The notes: a model not told the origin generated them from the sequence alone. A stretch of DNA of 64,000 nucleotides from Bacteroidota bacterium (GCA_029572965.1 JAKPQD010000227.1:20389-84388), one strand, 5' to 3'. Positions 28,647 to 37,308 are shown, counted from the stretch's first letter. Program-made: numbers and translations.

Positions 28647-29594
28647 ATGATGAAAAAAATTATTATTTCTCTTGCAGCCATCATGATGTGTGTGGCATCT
28701 TTTGGACAGGCAAAAAAACCTACCCTTATGGTTGTTCCCAGTGATAACTGGTGTAAACAAAACGGTTTTACAATGAAATTTGATAACCAGGGTACTATTG
28801 AAGAGCTTCCCGATTACAAAAAAGCATTACAAGGGAGTAGTGACCTTATGCTTGTTACTGCAAAAATCAGCGAATTGATGGCCAACCGTGGTTTCCCATG
28901 TAAATTGCTGGAGCAGGAAATGAAAAAACTTGCTTCTGAAAGTGCTGAAGATGCAATGTTGACCAGCAAACAAGGCGGTGGCGTTTCAGAAAGCCCTATC
29001 GACAAACTGGCCAAAACAGCTAAAGCTGACATTATTATTCAGGTTACTTGGGCAGTTAATACACAAGGTCCCAAAAAATCTGTAACTTTCATCCTTCAGG
29101 GTATTGATGCATATACCGGCAAACAGGTTGCTTCAGCTTCTGGTACAGGCGCTCCTTCGTTTTCAGCCGAATTGCCTAAATTATTGGAAGAAGCAGTTTT
29201 AAATTACATAGACAACTACAACGTTCAATTACAAAACCACTTTGACGATATGTTCAAAAATGGCCGCGAAATCATTATCCGCATTAAGAAATTTGACACC
29301 TGGGCCGATGATTTTGAAACAGAAGTTGATGGGAAAGAAATTAGCGCCCACATTGAAGAATGGATGCAGAAAAACACTGTTTCCGGCCGTTTCAATACTT
29401 CAGATGCAACAGCCAACATGATGCTTTTTGAACAAGTGCGTATCCCTATGTACGATGCTAACGGCAAAGCTCTTGATGCTCGTAGCTTCTGCAAAGGTTT
29501 ACAGACATTCTTCAAAAACCCTCCTTTCAATGTAACCAGCAAGCTGATGACCAAAGGTCTTGGCCAGGCTACTATCGTTGTTGGAGATAAATAA
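28647..29594 (+). CDS. Exported protein of unknown function (DUF6175-like)
   Basis: This 315-residue protein has a signal peptide (MMKKIIISLAAIMMCVASFGQ). The mature sequence starts KKPTLMVVPSDNWCKQNGF and continues with a helical stretch and IIIQVTWAVNTQGPKKSVTFILQGIDAYTGKQVAS. It resembles proteins I associate with DUF6175, but I hold that name loosely. The KADIIIQVTW...DAYTGKQVAS pattern is like periplasmic proteins that assess redundant copies of a secreted or curli-type component (CsgG-like fold). It is followed by its own intrinsic terminator (29604-29642). Function is unknown. Confidence 0.6.
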   Translation: MMKKIIISLAAIMMCVASFGQAKKPTLMVVPSDNWCKQNGFTMKFDNQGTIEELPDYKKALQGSSDLMLVTAKISELMANRGFPCKLLEQEMKKLASESAEDAMLTSKQGGGVSESPIDKLAKTAKADIIIQVTWAVNTQGPKKSVTFILQGIDAYTGKQVASASGTGAPSFSAELPKLLEEAVLNYIDNYNVQLQNHFDDMFKNGREIIIRIKKFDTWADDFETEVDGKEISAHIEEWMQKNTVSGRFNTSDATANMMLFEQVRIPMYDANGKALDARSFCKGLQTFFKNPPFNVTSKLMTKGLGQATIVVGDK

Positions 29595-29603
29595 GAATTT
29601 ACA

Positions 29604-29642
29604 AAAGGTTGCTCGTGAAGTTTTTTCAGGGCAGCCTTTTTT
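29604..29642 (+). terminator. Intrinsic terminator after the DUF6175-like gene
   Basis: AAAGGTTGC (29604-29612) pairs with GCAGCCTTT (31-39 of the same block, 29631-29639), allowing one G-U pair. A run of six T residues follows. It lies between two of the exported-protein genes, so the last gene may be read from its own promoter or by read-through. Confidence 0.7.
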
Positions 29643-29666
29643 ATTCAATCATCTAAATACAAGAAA

Positions 29667-30632
29667 ATGAAAAAGTTATCAATTATACTTTTATCGGTTT
29701 TTGCTTTCACGGTTATGGCCAAAGCCCAGAACAATGAAGCTAAAGCTGATGATTATGCCCGTATAGCTTTGCATTCGGCAGTTCCAAATATTGCTGATAT
29801 GCCTGAGGCAGCTAAAAAACTGTTGAAAAACAAGCTCGATCAGGTAGCCACCAATACCGGAGCAGGTGGTAACGCTAAGAACCCGCGTTTTATTATTACA
29901 GCAAACGTTTCAGTGCTTACCAAAGACATTACGGCAACAGCACCTCCTATGACAGCTATCACCCTTGATATTACTATCTTTATTGGTGATGCACAAACGA
30001 TGACCAAGTATTCAAGCGCTTCTATCCAGGCTAAAGGTGTTGGCACCAACGAAACCAAGGCTTACATTGAAGCTATCAAACAAATTCGCGCCAACTCCCC
30101 TGAGTTGAAAAATGCTGTTGAAACAGGTAAGAGAAAAATCATTGAATACTATAACTCGCAATGCGACTTTATTATCAAAAAAGCTGAAACTCTTGCCAGT
30201 CAAAGCAAATTTGAAGAAGCTATTTTTGAATTAAGCTCTGTACCTGATGTTTGCAAAGATTGCTACAACAAAAGCATGAATGCTGTTGGCCCTATCTATA
30301 AAAAATATATAGACAAGGCTTGCAAAGAGAAACTTAATGCTGCTAAAGGTGTTTGGGCTGGCGCTCAAAACTGGGATGGAGCTCAACAAGTATCACAAAT
30401 CCTTGGTACTGTTGACCCTGAAGCTGCTTGTATCAATGAAGTTCAGGATTTCATTGCTGAAGTAAAACAAAAAATCAAAGAAATGGACCAACGCGATTGG
30501 GACTTCAAGATGAAGGTTTTCGATACCTCTGTTGAGCTCGAAAAACAACGTATTGAGGCTGCCCGTCAGGTAGGTATTGCTTTTGGCGAAAACCAACCAG
30601 ACACCGAGGTGAATATCGTTGGATGGAAATAA
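29667..30632 (+). CDS. Exported protein of unknown function with helical C-terminal half
   Basis: This 321-residue protein has a signal peptide (MKKLSIILLSVFAFTVMAKAQ). Residues ~22-150 form an alpha/beta domain (PRFIITANVSVLTKDITATAPPMTAITLDITIFIGD, a repeated beta pattern). Residues ~160-310 are helical with four closely spaced cysteines (SQCDFII, DVCKDCYNK, DKACKE). The helical part looks like a TPR-type or coiled-coil module (KAETLASQSKFEEAIFELSSVPDVCKDC). I do not recognise the family. It ends the four-gene exported block and is followed by a strong terminator. Confidence 0.6.
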   Translation: MKKLSIILLSVFAFTVMAKAQNNEAKADDYARIALHSAVPNIADMPEAAKKLLKNKLDQVATNTGAGGNAKNPRFIITANVSVLTKDITATAPPMTAITLDITIFIGDAQTMTKYSSASIQAKGVGTNETKAYIEAIKQIRANSPELKNAVETGKRKIIEYYNSQCDFIIKKAETLASQSKFEEAIFELSSVPDVCKDCYNKSMNAVGPIYKKYIDKACKEKLNAAKGVWAGAQNWDGAQQVSQILGTVDPEAACINEVQDFIAEVKQKIKEMDQRDWDFKMKVFDTSVELEKQRIEAARQVGIAFGENQPDTEVNIVGWK

Positions 30633-30650
30633 TTCATTCTTTTATAAAAC

Positions 30651-30685
30651 AAAAAAGCGGAATCTATATGGTTCCGCTTTTTTTT
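30651..30685 (+). terminator. Intrinsic terminator closing the exported-protein block
   Basis: AAAAAAGCGGAA (30651-30662) pairs with TTCCGCTTTTTT (from 30672) across a 9-base loop, and the T run is eight bases long. It is A-flanked on the left, so it can also stop minus-strand transcription. Confidence 0.85.
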
Positions 30686-30701
30686 GTGCTTTTTTCAACC
30701 T

Positions 30702-30726
30702 CTCCAAGGGTTTTAAACCCTTGGAG
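30702..30726. repeat. Perfect palindrome, REP-like
   Basis: Two perfect 12-base arms flank a single T: the left arm is CTCCAAGGGTTT and the right arm is its exact reverse complement. It lies between the terminator above and the isochorismatase gene. The CTCCAAGGG...CCCTTGGAG pattern looks like a dispersed intergenic palindrome rather than a terminator, as there is no T run. Confidence 0.6.
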
Positions 30727-30739
30727 GAGTTGATGTTAT

Positions 30740-31282
30740 TTAACTCAAATACTCATTGGTACTAACCACTTTGGCATAGAAGTAATTCAAAGCCGCCAAA
30801 AAACTGTTTTGCACGTTTTCGGCAGTGATAGATTTGTTCTGAATTGTTAAATCTTTGGTAGCGCAAGCATCAGCAATGAGGGTAACTTCAAAGCCAAAGT
30901 CCTTAGCTGCTCTTACTGTTGCATCAACACACATTTGCGTCATCATGCCACAAACGGTGAGGTTGGTAACGTTGCGTTCCTGCAATAGTTTCAGCAATTC
31001 GGTATCCCTGAAACTGTTCGGATAGTGCTTAATTACTACCTTTTCGTCTTTCAACGGGAATACATGTTTATGAATTTCAGACCCAACGGTATCTGGCAAG
31101 AAAAATGTTGAACCAGGCCTTTTGGATATATGCCTGATATGGATTACAGGCCAATGGTTTTCTCTAAAATGTTCTAACACTTTTGCGGCATTCAGGCTTG
31201 CTTCATACGACCCTTTCAGCGGATTAGCACCATTCTCGAAATAGTCGTTCTGAATATCTATAATTATTAATGCGTTTGACAT
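30740..31282 (-). CDS. Isochorismatase-like cysteine hydrolase
   Basis: This 180-residue protein, started at the ATG at 31282 (MSNALIIIDIQNDYF), is a single isochorismatase-like domain. The catalytic triad residues are Asp in IDIQNDYF, Lys in EKVVIKHYPNSF and Cys in GMMTQMCVDATVRAA. The family includes nicotinamidases and other amide or enol-ether hydrolases; the substrate cannot be assigned. A TAACTTTG box lies 16 bases upstream on the minus strand (31298-31305). An in-frame TTG at 31300 would overlap that box and is therefore rejected as start. Confidence 0.9.
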   Translation of the reverse strand: MSNALIIIDIQNDYFENGANPLKGSYEASLNAAKVLEHFRENHWPVIHIRHISKRPGSTFFLPDTVGSEIHKHVFPLKDEKVVIKHYPNSFRDTELLKLLQERNVTNLTVCGMMTQMCVDATVRAAKDFGFEVTLIADACATKDLTIQNKSITAENVQNSFLAALNYFYAKVVSTNEYLS

Positions 31283-31297
31283 ATTTTCAGTTTCTAT

Positions 31298-31305
31298 CAA
31301 AGTTA
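31298..31305 (-). promoter_or_regulatory. -7 box for the isochorismatase-like gene
   Basis: Plus-strand CAAAGTTA reads TAACTTTG on the minus strand and lies 16 bases from the chosen ATG. It matches TAnnTTTG. Confidence 0.45.
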
Positions 31306-31424
31306 CAAAAATTGTGTTTATTTCTTTAAATTACTAATGACTAATTACAGATGACAGTTGACTAATGAAAAGGCAGTAAGATTGGCTATTGGGTTGTAAT
31401 GTTGATTTGCAAACGTTTTTATCA

Positions 31425-31505
31425 AACGCCGACAGGTCTAAAAGACGCTGTCGGGTTAATTCTATATCTGACCTGACAGCGTTCGCAGAAGCTGTCTGCG
31501 TCTAA
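31425..31505 (+). repeat. CCGACAG hairpin repeat, copy 1
   Basis: The stem CCGACAG...CTGTCGG contains an inner GTCT/AGAC stem; a second stem GACAGC...GCTGTC follows. Most of the unit recurs at 49704-49775, with the same ATCTGACCTGACAG middle. This copy lies just outside the 122-base element, whereas the second copy lies inside one. Confidence 0.65.
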
Positions 31506-31544
31506 ACAATTGATATCTGTTCATTGTATTTATCATTCGCAATT

Positions 31545-31666
31545 CTATATCGTTTAGTTAAGAACACACCCTTCGACTCCGCTCAGGGTGACTGTCACCC
31601 TGAGCGGAGTCGAAGGGTGCATAGCGATTGAAGAATTGAAAATAAAACCTTAACTAAACGACATTG
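31545..31666. mobile_element. 122-base element with terminal inverted repeats, copy 1 (MITE-like)
   Basis: The left end (31545-31562) and right end (31649-31666) are inverted repeats matching at 15 of 18 positions; the core CGTTTAGTTAAG is perfect. The right end reads CAATGTCGTTTAGTTAAG on the minus strand. The interior contains a 53-base palindrome. An element of identical length with the same ends lies at 49677-49798. No transposase is encoded, so it would be non-autonomous. Confidence 0.55.
31567..31619. repeat. 53-base perfect palindrome (REP-like)
   Basis: Two exact 26-base arms (31567-31592 and 31594-31619) are separated by one T. The arms begin CACCCTTCGACTCCGCTCAG, far more G+C-rich than the surrounding sequence. 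In DNA it could extrude as a cruciform. It sits inside the first 122-base element. Confidence 0.85.
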
Positions 31667-31710
31667 ATTCGTAATTTGTCATCAGTCATTAGTAATCAGT
31701 AATTAGTCAT

Positions 31711-31718
31711 TATCTTTG
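31711..31718 (+). promoter_or_regulatory. -7 box for the TonB-like/copA unit
   Basis: TATCTTTG matches TAnnTTTG and lies 23 bases upstream of the ATG at 31742. No clear -33 box is seen in the repetitive sequence upstream. Confidence 0.45.
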
Positions 31719-31741
31719 AAGCTCAAAATAGCATTTGTTGC

Positions 31742-32443
31742 ATGTTCTGGAAAAATAGAAACGGTGAATCATTATCGGGGTCCTTTTTGATTAAAAAGAA
31801 ATACCGTAAAACGGTTTTATATTCACTATTAGCCAGCGCTTTAATCATCATTATTATTTCGGTGGGGTTGCTTATTTATTTTAAAAACAGTAATAAACCC
31901 AAACGTCTTTTGCCTCCAAAAGTTGTAGCTGCAGAACTTACCAGGCTTAACATTGCCATACCTGAGATGAAAGAAGAGCCTAAACAGGTGCTTAAAAAGG
32001 CAAAAGAAAAGATTAAAGGGCAACCTGTTGAAAAAAGTGAAGAGCCTGTTGTTCCTGTAGAGACTGCTAAAGTTGAAAAATCAGATTCAGCAAAACTTGC
32101 CGAAAAAGAATCTAACCTTGAAGCTCAAGATCCGCGGCTAAAAGAAGAGGGCGTTTTTCAATGTAATAACACCCAGGATTTCAGGCTTTGGTTTATCAAT
32201 CACTTCACATTTCCCCTTGACGAAGGGGTAAAAAAGAGTGAAGGGCGTATAACACTTGATTTTATGGTTGGTTTAAATGGGCTGGTTGATACAGTGATTA
32301 TTATTTCAGGCATTGACCCTATTGTGGACAGTGAAGTAAAAGCTGTGATATACAATTCGCCACGTTGGAAAACTTGTCCGATTGATGGCAAGCCCGTTAA
32401 ACAAAAATATCGCTTCACTGTTTATTTAGTCCGTCGGATGTAA
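31742..32443 (+). CDS. TonB-like protein (energy-transducer C-terminal domain)
   Basis: This 233-residue protein has a short basic N-terminus, one membrane anchor (about residues 25-48) and a charged Pro/Lys/Glu-rich linker (about 52-135). Its C-terminal domain (about 145-233) is of the TonB type: GRITLDFMVGLNGLVDTVIIISGIDPIVDSEVKAVIYNSPRW. The architecture matches TonB proteins that span the periplasm. The usual PxP-rich linker is largely replaced by KxE-rich sequence. Its stop lies only 20 bases before the copper-ATPase start, so the two are very probably co-transcribed. No ExbB/ExbD gene is near, so energisation must come from elsewhere, or it has a different role. Confidence 0.75.
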   Translation: MFWKNRNGESLSGSFLIKKKYRKTVLYSLLASALIIIIISVGLLIYFKNSNKPKRLLPPKVVAAELTRLNIAIPEMKEEPKQVLKKAKEKIKGQPVEKSEEPVVPVETAKVEKSDSAKLAEKESNLEAQDPRLKEEGVFQCNNTQDFRLWFINHFTFPLDEGVKKSEGRITLDFMVGLNGLVDTVIIISGIDPIVDSEVKAVIYNSPRWKTCPIDGKPVKQKYRFTVYLVRRM

Positions 32444-32463
32444 GTTTGTGAGGGGACAGAAAA

Positions 32464-34668
32464 ATGAAAGTGTCAAACTTTTTCAGAGTAGAAGGCATGA
32501 GCTGTGCGGCTTGTGCTTCGAGCGTGGAATCTATTGTAGGAGCTGTAGAAGGTGTAAGCTTGGCATCGGTCAATTTTGCAGCTAATACGTTGATGGTAGA
32601 ATACGATGACGAGAAAACGTCTTTAGACATTATTGTTAGTGCTGCTGGCAATATTGGATATACGCTCATTGAAGATATTGGTATTTCTATAGAACAGGAA
32701 GAGAAGAAGCAGGAGCAAAAGCTCAGGTCTATGCGATACAGGCTTATCGGATCATTTGTTTTCGCTGTGCCGGTGTTTATATTGTCCATGTTTCTGCATC
32801 ATTGGCATTACAGTGTTTATCTGCAATCCATATTGTCTTTGCCTGTAGTGTTATGGTTTGGCAAAGGCTTTTATATACAAGGGTTTAAAAAAATATTTAC
32901 CCGCTATGCCAATATGGACACGCTTGTGGCTGTTGGTACCGGGTCGGCCTTTATTTTCAGTATATTGAACCTTGTTTTTTCTGGTTATATAATAAATAAA
33001 GGTTTTGAGCCGCATGTTTATTTTGAATCGGCTGTGATTATTATATCTTTTGTTCTACTTGGCCGATATATTGAAGAATTATCAAGAAACAAAGCCAGTG
33101 AGTCGATAAAAGGATTGTTGTTATTGCATTCAAAAACTGCTATAGTAATAAAAGACGGACAGGATGTAGAGGTCTCGGCAGATACAATTCAAACAGGAGA
33201 TATGGTGAGGGTTTTGCCCGGGGCTCGTGTCCCGGTGGATGGTATTATTGTTTCTGGCCAAACCAGCATAGACGAAAGCATGTTAACAGGCGAAAGCATG
33301 CCTGTGGATAAAACTGCCGGGGACAAAGTGATTGGGGCAACTGTAAACCTTACTGGCAGCATTACTGTAGAGGCTTTGCGTGTAGGTTCTGCAACCATGC
33401 TGGGCAATATCATCAGGCAGGTGCGTGAAGCCCAGGGCAGTAAAGCCAAAGTGCAACACATGGCCGACAAAATAGCTTCTGTGTTTGTACCCACAGTATT
33501 TGCTATATCGCTGTTGACCTTTGCTATATGGTTTTTCGCAGCGCAGGACAATAACGTATTCAGGGCTTTTCAGGCATTCTTTACGGTACTTATCATTGCA
33601 TGTCCATGTGCATTGGGATTGGCTACACCAACGGCTATTGTAGTGGCAGTTGGCAAAGCTTCATCACATGGGGTGTTTGTTAAAGATGCTGCTTTGTTTG
33701 ATAAAGCTGGTAAGATTGATGCTATTGCTATTGATAAAACGGGTACATTAACTGAAGGTAAACCTGTAGTAATTGATTTTATTGATTATTCAGGCAAAGA
33801 AAACGGGTTATCTGCAATATTTGCTGTTGAAAAACATTCGGAACATCCAGTATCAAAGGCTATTTGCCATTTTTTGAATAATAGGAATAATGAATCACTT
33901 GTTGTAGAAGATTTTGAAGCTGTTCCCGGGAAAGGAATCAAGGCAAAGGTGAACAATGCATGGCACTTTATTGGAAATATGTCATTCATGGCCGAAAATG
34001 GCGTAGTTATTTCCGAACCTCATAAAATAGCTATAGATGCCCTTGATGATAAAGCCAGAACTGTTGTGATTGCGGCTAATATGAATAATTTGGTTGCCAT
34101 TTTTGGTATTGCCGATACGGTGAAAAGCAATGCCGCTGAAGCGATAAGGCTCTTACAACACGAAGGGGTTGAAGTCCACCTGCTATCAGGTGATGATAAA
34201 AAGGTGGTTGCCGCTGTTGCCGGACAGCTTGGTATTGACCAATACAAAAGCCGCATGTTGCCTGCTGATAAAGCATCATATATTGCCAATTTACAGCAAA
34301 ACGGCAATTGTGTGGCTATGGCTGGCGATGGCATCAACGATGCCCCGGCACTTTCGAAGGCTGACATTAGTTTTGCCATGTCTAACGGTACAGACATTGC
34401 CGCATATTCGGCTATGGCAACATTAATGCATGGTGACATAACCAAGATATCGTCTATTATCAGTTATTCGCGCAAAACGATGCGAATAATCAAAGAAAAC
34501 CTCTTCTGGGCTTACTTTTATAATGTATTGGCTATTCCTGTCGCAGCTGGCATCTTATATCCAATATGGGACATACAGCTAAACCCTATGATTGCCGGAG
34601 CTGCAATGGCATTTAGTTCGGTAACGGTTGTGCTGAATAGTTTGAGGCTAAGGTGGTACAGGTTTTAG
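32464..34668 (+). CDS. copA: Copper-transporting P1B-type ATPase
   Basis: This 734-residue protein should export Cu(I) from the cytoplasm. An N-terminal heavy-metal-associated domain carries [12 protein letters not shown] with the CxxC metal site. Eight predicted helices follow, with CPC (Cys380-Pro381-Cys382) in helix six, the hallmark of Cu/Ag transport. The phosphorylated Asp424 lies in [19 protein letters not shown] marks the ATP-binding domain and [10 protein letters not shown] the hinge. The upstream TonB-like gene forms an operon with it. No CopZ chaperone or CueR-type regulator is next to it. Confidence 0.95.
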   Translation: MKVSNFFRVEGMSCAACASSVESIVGAVEGVSLASVNFAANTLMVEYDDEKTSLDIIVSAAGNIGYTLIEDIGISIEQEEKKQEQKLRSMRYRLIGSFVFAVPVFILSMFLHHWHYSVYLQSILSLPVVLWFGKGFYIQGFKKIFTRYANMDTLVAVGTGSAFIFSILNLVFSGYIINKGFEPHVYFESAVIIISFVLLGRYIEELSRNKASESIKGLLLLHSKTAIVIKDGQDVEVSADTIQTGDMVRVLPGARVPVDGIIVSGQTSIDESMLTGESMPVDKTAGDKVIGATVNLTGSITVEALRVGSATMLGNIIRQVREAQGSKAKVQHMADKIASVFVPTVFAISLLTFAIWFFAAQDNNVFRAFQAFFTVLIIACPCALGLATPTAIVVAVGKASSHGVFVKDAALFDKAGKIDAIAIDKTGTLTEGKPVVIDFIDYSGKENGLSAIFAVEKHSEHPVSKAICHFLNNRNNESLVVEDFEAVPGKGIKAKVNNAWHFIGNMSFMAENGVVISEPHKIAIDALDDKARTVVIAANMNNLVAIFGIADTVKSNAAEAIRLLQHEGVEVHLLSGDDKKVVAAVAGQLGIDQYKSRMLPADKASYIANLQQNGNCVAMAGDGINDAPALSKADISFAMSNGTDIAAYSAMATLMHGDITKISSIISYSRKTMRIIKENLFWAYFYNVLAIPVAAGILYPIWDIQLNPMIAGAAMAFSSVTVVLNSLRLRWYRF

Positions 34669-34735
34669 GATATTTTATTTTAAATTTCATTTTTAAAGTA
34701 ATTGTCCACCATTCAAAAATTGGCATAATTTTCCC

Positions 34736-36058
34736 CTATCCATTATAAAGTCTTTCAAAAACCTTACGCCATGCCATTCCGGCTTTTGTTGGGGCAAAGG
34801 TTTCATTATGCCAGATAATACAAAGCGTTCCTTGGTATTTCTCAACAGTCTGTTTCAGATTGTCAATAATTTCCTGTGCTTGCTCAGGGGTATATTTCAG
34901 ATAGGTAGAAAAAGTAGCATCCATAGCAACAAACGGCACCAAAAGCAAAGGTGTTTCCTTTTCCTTTTGAAGGTCATAAAACATAAAAGGGTGACAAGTA
35001 CCAGCCCTAAAGCCATAATCAGAGGCATAGCCCATCGAGAAGTCTTCTTTTATGCCATATTTTATCAAGTGCTGATAAGTATCAGGCAAATGTAATTTAA
35101 TATAATGCTGCCTGTTTGCTGAAACCTTGCGGTTTGAAACATTCTCAAGCATAGTCAATTCTTTTCCTATCAGGTAATCCCGTTTCTTTTTGCTGGACGC
35201 ATACGAGGCATGAAGCCCAATATGAGCGTATTCTGCAACATTAGAAATGACTTTAGCCATCATTCCTTGTTTTAACGAAATGTTGGTGTCGTACTTTGAC
35301 CTTTTCCCAGAAAGAAAAAAGAAATAAGGCTTTGGATGACAGTTATACAGGCAAGTACGTAAAAACACAAAAGTATCATAAGGGTCAGCCTTCATTCGCA
35401 TCAAGGTACGCAAGCGATCCTGAAAGGTATAAATGCGCAAAGTCAGGATATCCCGGACAAATGCAAAGAAAGTCCTGAACACCCCGCGGTATTTATAAGC
35501 AAAAGCATTATCAATGTCAATAGTAGGCTGGTTTTGAAAATGATGCACAGTAAAAGTGATATCCTGATACCTGTTTTTCAAAATCCTTTTCAACTCTTCT
35601 GTCCAGATATCCACCAAAGGCTTTCGGTACAATTCATGCTTAAAAAGGACACTACACTCTGGCCTAAACCTATTGTGATGATCTTTTTCAAATGGCAGAT
35701 ATTCTTCATACCTTGAAATAACGAAAAATATCGAAGAAAAAATATCGAAACCGGCATCACAACCATCTTCTGTTTCAGCCTTAAACAGAACCGGCATTTC
35801 GTTGATAAAATCTACTCCTGCGTAAACAGGTTGAATGCCCTTTTTGTAAACCAGACCTGCCGGGTGAATGTACAACTCATCAGCATATTTCGTACGCGAA
35901 TAGTTCAATTTAAAACCCTGGAATTTTAAAAAGCTCTCTTCATCGTTGGTAATGATAGGCCTAAGCCCTAACATCTTTGAAAATACATGCCTTAAGACAT
36001 ACATCAACCTGTTGTTCAATTCATTGACAAGAATTTGAATTTCACCTGTAGGTTCCAT
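34736..36058 (-). CDS. DUF7033/polysaccharide deacetylase-like protein
   Basis: This 440-residue cytoplasmic-looking protein has no signal peptide. The N-terminal ~190 residues (NELNNRLMYVLRHVFSKMLG, with FFVISRYEEYLPFEKDHHNRF in the middle) match the DUF7033 domain. The C-terminal half is a degenerate NodB/polysaccharide-deacetylase barrel, with IDIDNAFAYKYRG (Asp motif), HIGLHASYASS (His motif) and IWHNETF near the end. Such proteins occur in Bacteroidota near glycan and envelope genes, but the substrate is unknown. It is divergent from trmD. Confidence 0.8.
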   Translation of the reverse strand: MEPTGEIQILVNELNNRLMYVLRHVFSKMLGLRPIITNDEESFLKFQGFKLNYSRTKYADELYIHPAGLVYKKGIQPVYAGVDFINEMPVLFKAETEDGCDAGFDIFSSIFFVISRYEEYLPFEKDHHNRFRPECSVLFKHELYRKPLVDIWTEELKRILKNRYQDITFTVHHFQNQPTIDIDNAFAYKYRGVFRTFFAFVRDILTLRIYTFQDRLRTLMRMKADPYDTFVFLRTCLYNCHPKPYFFFLSGKRSKYDTNISLKQGMMAKVISNVAEYAHIGLHASYASSKKKRDYLIGKELTMLENVSNRKVSANRQHYIKLHLPDTYQHLIKYGIKEDFSMGYASDYGFRAGTCHPFMFYDLQKEKETPLLLVPFVAMDATFSTYLKYTPEQAQEIIDNLKQTVEKYQGTLCIIWHNETFAPTKAGMAWRKVFERLYNG

Positions 36059-36176
36059 CTGGTTCTTTTTACTGATTTCTAAAGGTAGGAAATATTTAAT
36101 ATTTGAGCCTTTTCAAAATGACCAATATCATCTTTGGACTTGAAAAAATGCTGTAATATTGCAAAAAACTGATAAC

Positions 36177-36851
36177 ATGCGTATAGACATCCTTACTGTG
36201 GTACCGGGCCTGTTGCACGGGCCTTTGGATCATTCTATTGTACAAAAAGCCCGTAAAAAAGGGTTGGTAGATATTCATATACACAACATACGCGATTATT
36301 CTAATGACAAGCACCGAAAAGTTGACGATTATGCTTTTAGTGGTGGTGCTGGCATGGTAATGACCATTGAACCTATTGATAATGCTATAAGTGCATTGAA
36401 ACAAGAACGTGAATACGACGAAATCATTTATACTTCACCTGATGGCGAAAAGTTTAACCAGAAAATGGCAAATATGCTTTCGACCAAGAATAATATTCTC
36501 ATACTTTGCGGGCATTACAAAGGCATTGACCAGCGTGTGCGCGACCATCTCATTACCCGCGAAGTTTCTATTGGCGATTATGTGCTTACCGGCGGCGAAC
36601 TGGCCGCAGCAGTCATGACAGATGCCATTGTCAGGCTGTTGCCCGGCGCAATAGGTGACGAACAATCTGCCCTGTCTGATTCATTTCAGGATAATCTCCT
36701 TGCACCTCCTGTTTACACAAGACCTGCGGAATATAAAGGTTGGAAAGTGCCGGATATACTACTATCGGGCAATACCAAATTGATTGATGAATGGAACCTC
36801 CAGCAATCGATAGAACGCACAAAGAAGCTCAGGCCAGACCTGTTGGAATAA
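36177..36851 (+). CDS. trmD: tRNA (guanine37-N1)-methyltransferase
   Basis: This 224-residue SPOUT-class enzyme methylates G37 next to the anticodon. It has [11 protein letters not shown] at the start, [13 protein letters not shown], the knot loop [12 protein letters not shown], and [16 protein letters not shown], then [15 protein letters not shown], all typical of TrmD. The ATG at 36177 was chosen over an upstream in-frame TTG at 36159 because it gives the usual N-terminus. It is alone here, without the ribosomal protein and rimM partners found in other phyla. A large inverted repeat follows 7 bases after the stop. Confidence 0.95.
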   Translation: MRIDILTVVPGLLHGPLDHSIVQKARKKGLVDIHIHNIRDYSNDKHRKVDDYAFSGGAGMVMTIEPIDNAISALKQEREYDEIIYTSPDGEKFNQKMANMLSTKNNILILCGHYKGIDQRVRDHLITREVSIGDYVLTGGELAAAVMTDAIVRLLPGAIGDEQSALSDSFQDNLLAPPVYTRPAEYKGWKVPDILLSGNTKLIDEWNLQQSIERTKKLRPDLLE

Positions 36852-36857
36852 TTTGAA

Positions 36858-36938
36858 AATTTGCGAATTAGCTAATTTGAAAATGTAAAAAGCAATTTTA
36901 ACCATTAGCAAATTTTCAAATTAGCTAATTCGCAAATT
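36858..36938. repeat. Perfect 27-base inverted repeat between trmD and the small gene
   Basis: The arms at 36858-36884 and 36912-36938 are exact reverse complements around a 27-base loop. They are A+T-rich and contain AATTAGCTAATTTGAAAAT. A related imperfect pair (37230-37290) lies beyond the next small gene, so that gene is bracketed by the same repeat family. Confidence 0.85.
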
Positions 36939-36945
36939 AATGTAG

Positions 36946-36953
36946 TAACTTTG
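36946..36953 (+). promoter_or_regulatory. -7 box for the small gene at 36972
   Basis: TAACTTTG matches TAnnTTTG and lies 18 bases upstream of the ATG at 36972, just outside the inverted repeat. The in-frame TTG at 36951 falls inside this box and is unlikely to be used. Confidence 0.5.
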
Positions 36954-36971
36954 AATAATAATATCTTTACT

Positions 36972-37238
36972 ATGACAACATTAGAACTTAAAACCAAATT
37001 TCATAAATTGATTGACAACATCAACAATGATGATGTCTTATCCAAATTTTATGAAATGCTTTCAAAAGCTAATGAAGTTAAAAAAGGTAGTTTATGGAAC
37101 AGATTAACCGATGAAGAGCAGCAAGAGCTTATTTTATTAGAAAAAGAAAGCCATAATCCTGATAATCTAACGGCCCATGCAGTTATTAAAAAAAACATAA
37201 AAAATGGCTTTAAAACAATTTGGGAATTAGTTAATTAG
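36972..37238 (+). CDS. Small protein, antitoxin-like
   Basis: This 88-residue acidic and basic protein begins MTTLELKTKFHKLIDNINND and contains DEEQQELILLEKESHNPDNL. It resembles small Bacteroidota proteins annotated as addiction-module or antitoxin-like, in which a short helical N-terminus is followed by a DE-rich partner-binding tail. In those modules a RelE/ParE-type toxin usually follows immediately, but here the next gene is mutS on the other strand, with no toxin-sized ORF. Inverted repeats lie on both sides. It may be an orphan antitoxin or an unrelated small protein. Confidence 0.55.
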   Translation: MTTLELKTKFHKLIDNINNDDVLSKFYEMLSKANEVKKGSLWNRLTDEEQQELILLEKESHNPDNLTAHAVIKKNIKNGFKTIWELVN

Positions 37239-37308
37239 CTAATTTGAAAATGGTAAGTATTTTTCAATTCATTTACTAATTATCACATTTTCAAATTCAC
37301 TAATTGTC

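Larger units (their letters stand above)
31306..31741. other. Repeat-rich intergenic region
   Basis: No gene is visible in this interval. It holds, in order, degenerate AATGACTAAT-type repeats (31329-31370), a CCGACAG hairpin repeat (31425-31505), a 122-base terminal-inverted-repeat element (31545-31666) with a large palindrome inside, reverse-oriented AATGACTAAT-type repeats (31676-31712) and a -7 box for the TonB-like gene. Confidence 0.6.

Noticed and set aside
31300..31740. CRISPR array
   Set aside because: The repeats here are palindromes, tandem words and one element with inverted ends; there are no regularly spaced identical repeats with unique spacers.
36096..36404. Minus-strand frame overlapping the start of trmD
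   Set aside because: It overlaps a clear conserved gene and shows no domain or signal.
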